From Fidelibacterota bacterium (GTDB taxonomy: Bacteria > Fidelibacterota > Marinisomatia > Marinisomatales > CAZVFT01): DNA of 23,057 nt. The DNA lies in contig JACNLN010000124.1 in the NCBI GenBank assembly GCA_014381485.1, forward strand, positions 1-23,057, given 5' to 3'. A program made the translations under genes and the position numbers. The notes under the pieces are model-generated. The model saw only the letters and a program-made list of their open reading frames with translations, had not been told where the DNA came from and made no database searches. Positions 1 through 7,593 of the stretch are shown here, piece by piece (positions within the stretch are counted from its first letter, which is position 1; each line of letters opens with the position of its first letter).

Positions 1-1232
1 ACCGTGAAGTGACGATGCGCTTTCAACTGAATCCGCATGTTCTGGAAGGATATTATAGCTCTTATCACGGACAAAACTACCAACTTGGATATCAGGGAGA
101 GGAATTTGCGACCTGTGTTTCCTGCCATGAAAATCACTCTATTTTACCGAGCGATCATCCCGAATCTACGATTAGTAAAGAACATATCATCGAAACCTGT
201 AGTCAGTGCCATGAAGAAGTGAATTTGAATTTTGTGCAGTATTTGGAACATTATACTCCAATGATGGAAGAGCAAAATCCGATTTTGCACGGTATCCATG
301 TATTTATGATTTGGTTGTTGATCGGGACATTATCAGTTTTCGGGGGACATACCATCCTTTGGCTGATAAGATTGCTGATCAAGCGAATCATTGAGGGACC
401 ATTCCATCGCCCGACAAAGTCCACCAAACGTGTAAAACGCTTTACGCGAACGAGTCGATTACTGCATATTGGTATGGCAGGAGCGTTCTTAACGCTTGCC
501 GGAACCGGACTGCCGTTAAAATACAGTCACTCTGTAATGGCGAACTGGCTGGTACACAATGTTATCGGTTTCAGAGCAGCGGCGCTTGCCCATAGAACTG
601 CCGCGTTATTGATGGCGGCGGTATTTATTATTCACCTTGGCATGTTGGTGTACAAAGCAATCGGAAAGAAGCAGAAAGGTTTGTTTTGGGGACCGGACAG
701 TCTCGTACCGAACTGGCAGGATTTTAAGGATTTCTTCAACCACATTGCCTATTTCCTTGGTGCTCGAAAGAATGAACCAAAGTGGAACCGCTGGACGTAC
801 TGGGAAAAGTTTGACTATTTCGCCGTCTTTTGGGGAATGTTCGCAATCGGACTGACCGGACTAACACTCTGGTTCCCTGAAATATTTACACGGATTTTCC
901 CGGGATGGCTGATTAACGCTGCCCACATTATCCATTCAGAAGAAGCACTGCTGGCCACAGCATTTATCTTTATGGTACACTTTTTTAATACCCATTTACG
1001 TCCGGGAGCCTTCCCCATGGATGATGTGATTTTTTCAGGGCATCTTACCGAGGAAAAATTTGAACACGAACGTTCCTTGCAAAAAGAAATCATTTCTTCA
1101 GAGGATTACCAAAGTCTTCTTACAAAACCCCAAAAAACATGGAAACGCCGTCTTTTTATTATTGTCGGTTATTCATTTCTGTTTGTAGGAATCGTACTGT
1201 TGACTCTAATTATTGTTGGCACGTTTTTATGA
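1..1232 (+). CDS. Membrane cytochrome, C-terminal part: c-type haem motifs plus b561-like domain (5' truncated)
   Basis: The reading frame is open to the first base, so the gene starts upstream of the window; the GTG at 9 and ATG at 15 are probably internal. About 410 residues are visible. Near the start are two c-haem motifs (CVSCH and CSQCH), followed by about six hydrophobic segments rich in histidine (for example HGIHVF, LLHIG, AHRT, IIHLG, HIIHSEE and MVHFF) that could bind b haems. The last membrane segment lies at the extreme C-terminus. The layout matches the downstream gene at 1989-3998, including the spacing of the last two CxxCH motifs, a WxYxEKxxY/Exx-type element before the fourth helix and a PMxxxxxxG element near the end, so the two are paralogues. 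The likely role is moving electrons between the quinone pool and periplasmic haems. The partner and direction are unknown. The number of haems lost to truncation cannot be seen. Confidence 0.85.
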   Translation, partial: REVTMRFQLNPHVLEGYYSSYHGQNYQLGYQGEEFATCVSCHENHSILPSDHPESTISKEHIIETCSQCHEEVNLNFVQYLEHYTPMMEEQNPILHGIHVFMIWLLIGTLSVFGGHTILWLIRLLIKRIIEGPFHRPTKSTKRVKRFTRTSRLLHIGMAGAFLTLAGTGLPLKYSHSVMANWLVHNVIGFRAAALAHRTAALLMAAVFIIHLGMLVYKAIGKKQKGLFWGPDSLVPNWQDFKDFFNHIAYFLGARKNEPKWNRWTYWEKFDYFAVFWGMFAIGLTGLTLWFPEIFTRIFPGWLINAAHIIHSEEALLATAFIFMVHFFNTHLRPGAFPMDDVIFSGHLTEEKFEHERSLQKEIISSEDYQSLLTKPQKTWKRRLFIIVGYSFLFVGIVLLTLIIVGTFL

Positions 1233-1444
1233 TTTTGATCTTCAGTACAAAATTTGAAACCCGGATAAAGGAATTAACTCAAACATAAAAAAGTTATATT
1301 ATGAACATACGTGAAACCTTCGGGAGTATGTTGTTAATTTAAACAAATCCAAGCCATAGAATCTTTGTCGTTTCTCTTAGAATACCAGCCAGATCCTGTT
1401 TGAAATAAATGATTCATCCAATATTATATTATCCCCTATAAAAT

Positions 1445-1466
1445 ATCTATATTTAATAATATAGAT
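1445..1466 (+). promoter_or_regulatory. Perfect 8-bp inverted repeat, possible MerR operator
   Basis: ATCTATAT and ATATAGAT are separated by six bases (22 bp in total), ending 35 bp before the MerR start codon. MerR proteins bind short dyads within promoter spacers and often regulate themselves, so this is a candidate operator. The region is very AT-rich, so the repeat could arise by chance. Confidence 0.35.
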
Positions 1467-1483
1467 TAGTTCTTATATTTAAC

Positions 1484-1501
1484 TATACGTATAACAGTAA
1501 A
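1484..1501 (+). promoter_or_regulatory. TATACGTATA palindrome and possible -10 element just before the MerR start
   Basis: A perfect 10-bp palindrome (1484-1493) ends eight bases before the ATG at 1502. It overlaps TATAAC (1490-1495), which resembles a -10 box. No Shine-Dalgarno sequence precedes the ATG. If TATAAC is the -10 box, the transcript would start close to the ATG and be nearly leaderless. The -35 match is poor, so this is weak inference. Confidence 0.25.
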
Positions 1502-1999
1502 ATGACAAGGAATATTCAGAAAAACCTGAATGATGATAACAGGCCTGTATTCACGATCAGTGTTGCTGCGGATATGATCAATGTTTCAGTACACACACTG
1601 AGAATGTATGAGAATTCAGGATTGATTCTTCCCCGGCGCACTAAATCTAAAAGGCGAATGTATTCGAGAAATGATATTGAGCGATTGCGTTTTATTCGTA
1701 TGATGATCGAAGAGCGTGGCCTGAATATTGCCAGTATAAAAATACTATTATCACTGATTCCGTGTTGGGATATTATTAATTGCAGTCTTGAAGATAGAGA
1801 AAATTGTGATGCATATACAAATATGTATGAACCCTGCTGGATTGTTTCAAACAGGGGTGAAGTATGTAGAGACAAGGATTGCAGACACTGTTCCATTTAC
1901 AGTAATCTTTCCCCATTTGCCGATATGAAAATTTTTCTTAAAAATCAAACTTTTGAACATTGCAATAAAATAAAAGAGGATATAAAAAATGAGAAGTAA
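1502..1999 (+). CDS. MerR-family transcriptional regulator with cysteine-rich (two-CW-like) C-terminus
   Basis: Residues 17-85 form a MerR winged helix-turn-helix, with the helix-turn-helix around VAADMINVSVHTLRMYE, a GLILP turn, an RRMYSRNDIERLRFI second helix pair and a start of the coiled region (IEERGLNIASIKILL). The rest is a cysteine-rich tail: C88-W89, C94, C102, C112-W113, C122, C127 and C130, then Y133, with a further C154. The spacing of paired CW motifs followed by CxxC and Y resembles the small two-CW domain seen in bacterial signalling proteins; the recognition is from memory. The tail probably binds a metal or Fe-S cluster, or senses redox state. The gene overlaps the 11-haem cytochrome gene by 11 bp, so the two are translationally coupled, and the regulator probably controls the cytochrome and itself. 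No clear Shine-Dalgarno precedes the ATG. Confidence 0.88.
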   Translation: MTRNIQKNLNDDNRPVFTISVAADMINVSVHTLRMYENSGLILPRRTKSKRRMYSRNDIERLRFIRMMIEERGLNIASIKILLSLIPCWDIINCSLEDRENCDAYTNMYEPCWIVSNRGEVCRDKDCRHCSIYSNLSPFADMKIFLKNQTFEHCNKIKEDIKNEK

Positions 2000-3998
2000 T
2001 ATCTTAACCTTTTATATGGTGATATTAGCTGTTGGTTTGCTGAATACTATCTTTTCACAGGATGATGATTTTGAATATATTGACAGTGACGCCTGTATTG
2101 ATTGTCACGAAACAAGTGAACATGAAACCGATTTTGAGCAGGATCTTTCGCACTCTATTCACAGTGAACTTGAGTGCCTGAATTGTCATCAGGATAAAGA
2201 TACCACTCCTCATAAAGAGGATATAGGTTTTACCGTTGGATGTAAAGGATGTCGTGCCTGTCATGAAGAAGCGTCTGATGAATATCAGGCTCACGGTCGA
2301 GCTGCTATTGGTACCTGTAAAGATATGCCTCAATGTATGGATTGTCATGGGGACCACGATATTCTGCCCTCGACTGTAAAATTATCCAAAACTCACCCAG
2401 TTAATCTCCCATCTACTTGTGGAAATTGTCACGAAAATCTCGATATCACAAAAAAGTACGATATCCTCATTGATCACCCGATTGAAATCTATGAGAGCAG
2501 TGTCCATGGGAATGCGACAAAAGGCGGCATTTATGTAGCGGCAACCTGTAATGACTGTCATTCAACGGGGGGATCCGCTCATAAAATATTATCACCAGGT
2601 GAAGGAGAGTCTTCGATAAACCACTTCAATATTCCTAAGACATGCGGTAAATGTCATAAATCGGTAGAGAATGATTTCTGGGAGGGGATCCACGGTAAAC
2701 TTGTGGCGAGAGGAGAAACAGATGCACCAGTTTGTACCCATTGTCATGGGGAACATGGAATTATTTCGCCAGATGATCCCCGCTCACCTGTATCGAGATC
2801 TAAAGTAGCAGAACAAACATGTTCCCCCTGCCATGAGTCAGCGGTGTTGAATGTGAAATATGGTTTAACTGGAGGACGGTTAACCACATTCATTGATAGT
2901 TATCATGGACTTAAGAGTAAAGCTGGAGACATGCGAGTGGCGAATTGTGCCTCCTGTCATGGAGTACATAGGATTTTACCCAGTTCGGATTCCACATCTA
3001 CCATACATGAAAAAAATCTTCAGGAGACCTGTGGAGACTGTCATCCAGGGATTTCAGAAAAAATGGCTCAATCCTCTATTCATGGTGTTGGCGGAGAGGG
3101 ATTGAGAACTACTGCTGCAGATGTTGTGGCAAACATATATATCATAGCAATTGTAGTGATTATTGGTTCCATGGTGTTGCACTGGTTGATTGATCTCACA
3201 AGACAGATTCAATTGGTTTTCAGGAAAAGACCTCAAATCCGGAGGATGCGTGCTCATGAAATCTGGCAACATGCATTTTTAACAGTTAGTTTTATTGTTC
3301 TTGTTCTTTCTGGTTTTGCCCTTAGATATAGTGATGGATGGGTTGCAAGACTCTTTTTTGGCTGGGAACGGGGTTTCGAACTAAGGGGAATTATCCACCG
3401 TGTTGCTGCAGGTGTGTTTATCTTTACAGTATTGTGGCATACAGTTTTTATTGTTGCTACTAAAAGAGGAAGACAATATTTAAAGGATATGTTGCCATAC
3501 ATGCTAGATTTTCGTCAGTTCTGGCAACGGATTATGTTCAATCTCGGACGCAGGAATACAAGTCCACGGTTTCGACGATTCAGTTATATTGAGAAAGCAG
3601 AATACTGGGCGCTTGTCTGGGGAACAGTAGTTATGATTATCACCGGTTTCCTGCTCTGGTTTGACAACTGGTGGATTCAATTTCTCCCCAAAGGAGCTTT
3701 GGATGTGGCATTAGTTATTCATTTCTATGAAGCATGGCTGGCAACTCTGGCGATATTTATCTGGCACCTGTACTCTACAGTTTTTCATCCACATGTTTAT
3801 CCTATGAATCCTTCCTGGTTGACGGGAACTATGCCGGAAGATATGTATGAACATGAACATCCCGAACATTTAGAGGAAGCTAAACGAGAAGAAGCTGAAT
3901 TGGTACAACAGAGACAGGAGAAAATGTCTCGTATTGAAAAAATGGAGTTAGAGGAAAATAATGATAAAGATGACAAGAGGCGGAAGCATTTGCACTGA
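1989..3998 (+). CDS. Eleven-haem c-type cytochrome fused to a b561-like membrane domain
   Basis: The 669-residue protein opens with a signal peptide (hydrophobic stretch at residues 7-22, SQ near the cleavage point). It has 11 CxxCH motifs, at about C36, C63, C88, C116, C144, C187, C219, C249, C278, C320 and C348; the third is preceded by another cysteine (CKGCRACH). Scattered histidines could serve as second axial ligands. From about residue 380 there are five hydrophobic segments with paired histidines (WQHAF, GIIHR, LWHTV, VIHFYEAW and WHLYST), typical of a cytochrome b561 or hydrogenase/formate dehydrogenase gamma-type domain. The C-terminal 60 residues are charged (E/K-rich), probably a cytoplasmic coiled coil. 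The expected role is quinone-linked electron exchange with a periplasmic partner. The gene is coupled to the upstream MerR gene. It is a paralogue of the truncated gene at the window start but has a much longer visible haem region. Confidence 0.92.
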   Translation: MRSNILTFYMVILAVGLLNTIFSQDDDFEYIDSDACIDCHETSEHETDFEQDLSHSIHSELECLNCHQDKDTTPHKEDIGFTVGCKGCRACHEEASDEYQAHGRAAIGTCKDMPQCMDCHGDHDILPSTVKLSKTHPVNLPSTCGNCHENLDITKKYDILIDHPIEIYESSVHGNATKGGIYVAATCNDCHSTGGSAHKILSPGEGESSINHFNIPKTCGKCHKSVENDFWEGIHGKLVARGETDAPVCTHCHGEHGIISPDDPRSPVSRSKVAEQTCSPCHESAVLNVKYGLTGGRLTTFIDSYHGLKSKAGDMRVANCASCHGVHRILPSSDSTSTIHEKNLQETCGDCHPGISEKMAQSSIHGVGGEGLRTTAADVVANIYIIAIVVIIGSMVLHWLIDLTRQIQLVFRKRPQIRRMRAHEIWQHAFLTVSFIVLVLSGFALRYSDGWVARLFFGWERGFELRGIIHRVAAGVFIFTVLWHTVFIVATKRGRQYLKDMLPYMLDFRQFWQRIMFNLGRRNTSPRFRRFSYIEKAEYWALVWGTVVMIITGFLLWFDNWWIQFLPKGALDVALVIHFYEAWLATLAIFIWHLYSTVFHPHVYPMNPSWLTGTMPEDMYEHEHPEHLEEAKREEAELVQQRQEKMSRIEKMELEENNDKDDKRRKHLH

Positions 3999-4251
3999 TT
4001 ATATTTTCAAAGTATAACCACCTACCTTAAAGGTTACGCTTCTCTAAAAAATATATAACATCCTAAAGGATACTGTTACTGAAGTCTAAAAATATAATCC
4101 TTTGGGAAGATGACATTTTTAGGAAGTGGAGTTGATTTGGAAAAAAGTGGGGAATAATGTCAACAAAACATTTTGAAGAAGAGGATAAAAACAGAGTCAT
4201 TGGGAGAAAAATGTAGATGAAAACAAATATGAGTCTAAAGATTCCTAATTA
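3999..4251. other. Gap between convergent genes
   Basis: The cytochrome gene and the HATPase gene converge here. A small ATCCT/AGGAT stem lies near 4061-4072, with no convincing T tract. I see no gene and no strong terminator on either strand. Confidence 0.5.
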
Positions 4252-4794
4252 TTATTTCTCCTCACCACGCCGGATGGATTCTACCCCTTTTCTTATTAAG
4301 TCCATTTGTTTTGTAAAGGTATTAGATCTCTCCGCAGATCCGTCTGTAAGCTGTTTTGAATCCACCTGGTACTCACGGCCGTTTTTCCAATGAAAATATC
4401 GGAAATGAACCTCTGGATTGGCAATTATCAAGATCATTAGCGTTTTGGCTATGTCGCCAAGGGGTTGTCTGTCTATGTGGCTATGTTGAAAAGTAGCCTT
4501 TACCTCGGTTCCATTCCCAGGTTTTGAAGATAGGTATAATTCTCCTCCAGCCTTTCTGGCTGCTTGTTTGATAAGGGATAGTCCTAGTCCCACTTTCCGG
4601 ACAGATTTCGTGGTGAAGAACGGGTCAGTGGCTTTTTCTATTGTTGTTTGATCCATGCCACACCCATCGTCATGAATCTTGATCTCCAAAAGATCCTTCT
4701 TAAGGTCTTCATTGATTCTAATCTCAACATTTTTTGCACCTGCTCGGATACAATTCTCTACAATATCCAAAATATGCAGCGATAGGTCTTCCAT
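4252..4794 (-). CDS. Stand-alone HATPase (histidine-kinase-like ATP-binding) protein
   Basis: The 180-residue protein has a GHKL ATP-binding fold in its first 105 residues: N-box ENCIRAGA, G1 box DDGCGMD, F-box DPFFTTK and G2 box VGLGLSL. There is no sensor region and no dimerisation/phosphoacceptor helix pair before it, so it is not a complete sensor kinase; H7 is the only histidine before the N-box. The last 75 residues (beginning HIDRQPLGDIAKTLM) match nothing I recognise. An AAGGAAA ribosome site precedes the ATG. It is the last gene of the signalling cassette and is separated from the PHP gene by a block of short repeats. Its substrate or partner is unknown; a protein-kinase or anti-sigma-like role is inference. 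Confidence 0.82.
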   Translation of the reverse strand: MEDLSLHILDIVENCIRAGAKNVEIRINEDLKKDLLEIKIHDDGCGMDQTTIEKATDPFFTTKSVRKVGLGLSLIKQAARKAGGELYLSSKPGNGTEVKATFQHSHIDRQPLGDIAKTLMILIIANPEVHFRYFHWKNGREYQVDSKQLTDGSAERSNTFTKQMDLIRKGVESIRRGEEK

Positions 4795-4802
4795 TTATTT
4801 CC

Positions 4803-4959
4803 TTGGTTGGTTATTGGTAACTGGTTATTGGTAGCTGGTTATTGGTTAATGGTGAGTACTGCTCACCAGTTCACCGCTCACCAGTTTACCAGTTACCACT
4901 CACCGCTCACCAGTTAACCGCTCACCAGTTAACCATTCACCAGTTCACCAATCACCAAT
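4803..4959. repeat. Block of short degenerate repeats forming a large imperfect inverted repeat
   Basis: The left half repeats GGTTATTGGTA/TA-CT units; the right half repeats CTCACCAGTT(C/T/A)ACC units, which are broadly the reverse complement. The centre GGTGAG (4851-4856) and CTCACC (4862-4867) form a perfect stem around a five-base loop. The block fills the whole gap between the PHP and HATPase genes. A related piece occurs at 22985-23018. The units are not identical, and no conserved spacer alternates with them, so this is not CRISPR. Confidence 0.85.
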
Positions 4960-5699
4960 TATGTTTCATAACAGATTCTTCGACCCTGCTCTTCATTTAA
5001 AGCCATTTTCAATTCATCTAATGAAGCAGACTCCATAGAAAGGGATGTGCTTCCATTACCAATGTCGTCTAAACGATGAGCATCAGATGATTGGAGAAAT
5101 GAAAATTCCTCATATTCAAGGAAAGTCCTCCGTACATTATTCATGCTTATTTTTGAAGAAACTTCCAGGGCATCGAGATCAAGCCCTGGTGGAATAAATC
5201 CCAGTTGACCAATAATACCAAAGCCTTCTCTGTCGATGTGGGCAGCGATGGTTAGTCCATTTTGATTACGAATGGCTTTTACAATATCATCTGTTGAGAG
5301 ATTTGTTGCTCCGATTAAAAGCTTTTCGTTGAAGTTCATTATATTTCCCTCGGCATCTACCACAACCTGTTCGCCAAATACTCTTTCATCATTTTTCCCC
5401 TCAAGTTGGGAATAAACTAATTCCTGAACTGCAGTGACATCTTCCGGGCTATCGAAAAGCCCGATAATGTGGACCTCCTCTTTTGACGTTATTTCTATAC
5501 CTTGGATTACTGTCAGGTTTGTATCTTGAGAGGCTTCAATGACAGCTGATACATTTTCGGCAGAATTGTGATCGCAAATAGCGATTAGATCAATTTTCTT
5601 TCTAATTGCTGCTTCCACAATTCTCGGTGGGGACATCTCAAGTTCACCGCAAGGTGAGAGGCAGGTATGGATATGTAAGTCCGCACGAATAATCCTCAT
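4959..5699 (-). CDS. PHP-domain metal-dependent phosphoesterase
   Basis: The 246-residue protein carries the PHP metal-binding pattern: DLHIHT (H9, H11), CDHN (D43, H44), E69, H77, AAHIDREG near residue 155 and SSDAHR near 206. The length fits small PHP phosphoesterases, and a PHP-associated C-terminal region follows. Substrates in this family range from histidinol phosphate to nucleotides, so none can be assigned. The gene begins where the DRTGG gene ends (they share base 5699), so the two are translationally coupled. Proteins of this type are known to me as neighbours of electron-bifurcating hydrogenase genes, with DRTGG and CBS/HATPase proteins, which fits this location. Confidence 0.88.
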   Translation of the reverse strand: MRIIRADLHIHTCLSPCGELEMSPPRIVEAAIRKKIDLIAICDHNSAENVSAVIEASQDTNLTVIQGIEITSKEEVHIIGLFDSPEDVTAVQELVYSQLEGKNDERVFGEQVVVDAEGNIMNFNEKLLIGATNLSTDDIVKAIRNQNGLTIAAHIDREGFGIIGQLGFIPPGLDLDALEVSSKISMNNVRRTFLEYEEFSFLQSSDAHRLDDIGNGSTSLSMESASLDELKMALNEEQGRRICYET

Positions 5700-6034
5700 T
5701 ATTTATCCATAAGATTGAATAATTCCCCCGATAGTTCAAATGCTGGCCGGTCAGCAACAAGGATGGGAATCCCTTCTTCGTTAGCTTTCCTGATTGTTTC
5801 TGTCTCCGGTTGTCGGTTGTTTACCAGAAGTACTCCAGACAATTCTTTCAGGGATGCCACAGCCACGATATTCTGATGTACCTGAAGCGTTAACCATAAA
5901 TTTCCAATTTTAGCATTAGCCATTACATCACTGAGAAGGTCACTGACATATACGCCCGTAACTTCCTGAGTGAGAGCTTTATCATCAGTTTTCAATTCAA
6001 GGTTTAGGGTCTTAAAAACTTTATATAGTTTCAT
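5699..6034 (-). CDS. DRTGG-domain protein (second copy)
   Basis: I chose the start at 6034 (MKLYKVF...) because GGAGAAGG lies five bases upstream; the earlier ATG at 6049 lies inside that ribosome site's upstream region and adds only five residues. The 111-residue protein matches the DRTGG fold, with a SDLLSDVM element, a QVHQNIVAVA strand and a NEEGIPILVADRPAFELSGEL C-terminal part. DRTGG domains are regulatory modules found in phosphotransacetylases and near CBS domains; the ligand is not established. The gene overlaps the end of the CBS/HATPase gene by 14 bp and abuts the PHP gene. It is a distant paralogue of the protein at 6975-7328. Confidence 0.82.
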   Translation of the reverse strand: MKLYKVFKTLNLELKTDDKALTQEVTGVYVSDLLSDVMANAKIGNLWLTLQVHQNIVAVASLKELSGVLLVNNRQPETETIRKANEEGIPILVADRPAFELSGELFNLMDK

Positions 6035-6959
6035 CTTTTCCTTCTCCATTTAAATTTACAATGAATTCCAGATCTGTTCCTTTTTGGACAGTGGATTCCA
6101 GATTCATTTCGTCAGCACATTTTTGGATATTATTTAACCCCATACCAGCGCCAAACCCGAGGTCTCGAATCCAATCATCGGCTGTTGAGAACCCGGGTTC
6201 CAATGCTTTGTTAATATCTTCAATACCTGGACCTGAATCAACGACTTCAACTACGATAGACTCTTGGGTTACCCGAACGGTAAGGCTACCACTATCTGCA
6301 TAAATAACCACATTCATTTCAGCTTCATAGGTGGCAATCGCCACCCGACGAATAATCTGCTGGGGGATTCCCATTGTTTTTAATGACTTTTTCAGATTGC
6401 TGGATGCTTCACCAGCCCGGTTAAAATCTTTTCCGATAATATCGTACTGAAGTGTGAGTTTTGCTTTATCAGTGATAATACTTTCAAAAAAATGGCTGGT
6501 TTGGAATCGCTGCGTTTCCTCTGCGTGATAGTCAATCTCCAATTTATTGAGCAATCTCTGAATAATATTTCCTTTCGTAATGATCCCAACTAGTTTTCGG
6601 GATTTGCGATCTAAAACTGGAAAGCGTCCAAATCCCCATCGATCGAATTCTCTAACAGCGTGAACAAGACGGTCAGTGTTGTATATTATTTTTACGTTTT
6701 TGGTCATTTGGTCCTTCACCAGGCAATTCATATTTCCATCAGACAGAGTCTTGATGAAGTCTTCAATGCTCACCAACCCTACTACACGGTCTCCTTCAAC
6801 AACAGGAACACCAGAAATCCGTTTGTCACGGAGCAGGCTGCGAAGGTCACTCATGGGGGTGTCTGGTTCAACGGTTATGACGTCTTTCACCATAACCTGT
6901 TCCACTTTCATTTCATAGATTAATTCTTGTACTCTGGTGATCTCTTTTTGTTGAGTCAT
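6021..6959 (-). CDS. CBS-domain pair fused to an RsbW-type HATPase
   Basis: The 312-residue protein has two CBS motifs (residues about 20-76, MVKDVITVEPDTPMSDL onward, and about 84-137, MTKNVKIIYNTDRL onward), then a GHKL ATP-binding domain (about 190-308). The latter has an EAEMNVV N-box, a DSGPGI G1 box and a GFGAGMGL G2 box, closest to anti-sigma/serine kinase (RsbW/SpoIIAB-like) proteins. CBS pairs commonly bind adenine nucleotides, so the protein could tie cell energy or redox state to a phosphorylation or binding event. It sits between two DRTGG genes in one tight operon. No sigma factor or anti-anti-sigma partner is in the window. Confidence 0.9.
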   Translation of the reverse strand: MTQQKEITRVQELIYEMKVEQVMVKDVITVEPDTPMSDLRSLLRDKRISGVPVVEGDRVVGLVSIEDFIKTLSDGNMNCLVKDQMTKNVKIIYNTDRLVHAVREFDRWGFGRFPVLDRKSRKLVGIITKGNIIQRLLNKLEIDYHAEETQRFQTSHFFESIITDKAKLTLQYDIIGKDFNRAGEASSNLKKSLKTMGIPQQIIRRVAIATYEAEMNVVIYADSGSLTVRVTQESIVVEVVDSGPGIEDINKALEPGFSTADDWIRDLGFGAGMGLNNIQKCADEMNLESTVQKGTDLEFIVNLNGEGKDETI

Positions 6960-6974
6960 TAAAATAGTCGTTTA

Positions 6975-7328
6975 TTATTCAATTTCAGAACAACCTTGTA
7001 AACCATTTTGATATAAACGCCCGCAAGCCTCAAACAACGGTAATGAACTCTTTATCAGAGGGATTTCTTTTTCCTGTGCCAGGTCAATCACATCCTGAGA
7101 TGGAGATTTTCCCCGGACAAAGCAGATGGCTTTGATATCAGCAACTTCAGCAGTACGGATGACCTGAGTATTTGTTAGACCTGTTAATAAAATAGCGTCC
7201 GCTTTGATGAAAGCTAAGACGTCGCTCATAAGATCGCATCCGCAACCAGCTCGAACCTCTACATCTAGCATGTCTGATCCGTTTAAAACTGTAGCATTGA
7301 GAATTTTAACGATTTCCTTGAGTGTCAT
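6975..7328 (-). CDS. DRTGG-domain protein (first copy)
   Basis: I prefer the ATG at 7328 (MTLKEIVKIL...), which has AAAGGA eight bases upstream; a TTG at 7355 preceded by AAAGGAG is an alternative that adds nine residues. The 117-residue protein has the DRTGG pattern: RAGCGCDLMSDVLA near residue 30, a LLTGLTNTQVIRTAE helix and a FVRGKSPSQDVIDLA segment followed by EIPLI. The GCGC pair (C29, C31) is notable because the second DRTGG copy lacks these cysteines. It is the first gene of the signalling cassette, and a terminator-like hairpin separates it from the hydrogenase maturation protease gene. Confidence 0.78.
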   Translation of the reverse strand: MTLKEIVKILNATVLNGSDMLDVEVRAGCGCDLMSDVLAFIKADAILLTGLTNTQVIRTAEVADIKAICFVRGKSPSQDVIDLAQEKEIPLIKSSLPLFEACGRLYQNGLQGCSEIE

Positions 7329-7593
7329 ATTTTCAATCCTTTCTTTGATGATCAAGTCTCCTTTCCTGATGACCTACTGTGAAAGCAAATTTATAACAGG
7401 GCAGGGTGACCAATAAATATAATTGCTCAAAACAGTTGAAAAAAAGAGATTTCCTTGGAAATCCTACATTTTGATTCTATTCTCTTCTCTACTTTATGAT
7501 GGTCTTATTTTTGGGTTCCAAATATATCGCCAATGCAAAACCCATTGGTTTCATATTATTTTTTTGTCGATGATACTAATCTAACCGTATTAA
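7329..7593. other. Intergenic region between the maturation protease and the signalling cassette
   Basis: The gap holds a terminator-like hairpin (listed separately) and a second small stem, CCAATG (7530-7535) with CATTGG (7543-7548). The part nearest the DRTGG gene should contain its promoter. I could not find a convincing -35/-10 or -24/-12 pair. No gene is visible. Confidence 0.5.
7437..7463 (-). terminator. Rho-independent terminator candidate after the maturation protease
   Basis: On the - strand GATTTCC and GGAAATC form a seven-base perfect inverted repeat (7448-7463), followed by CTCTTTTTTT. The stem is AT-rich and the loop tight, but the T tract is good. It lies about 130 bp after the protease stop codon and before the DRTGG gene, so it would insulate the two transcription units. 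Confidence 0.6.

Larger units (their letters stand above)
1233..1501. other. Intergenic region upstream of the MerR gene
   Basis: This is an AT-rich gap between two + strand genes. A short hairpin (AACATAC at 1304-1310 pairing with GTATGTT at 1326-1332) lies about 70 bp after the first cytochrome gene and may be a weak terminator, but it lacks a clear T tract. Two palindromes near the MerR start are listed separately. I see no small gene here. Confidence 0.5.

Noticed and set aside
1301..1335. Hairpin after the first cytochrome gene as a firm terminator
   Set aside because: The stem is only seven bases with a long loop and no continuous T tract, so I mention it only as a weak candidate.
4803..4959. 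Repeat block considered as a CRISPR array
   Set aside because: The units are short, variable and partly inverted, with no regular unique spacers and no cas genes.
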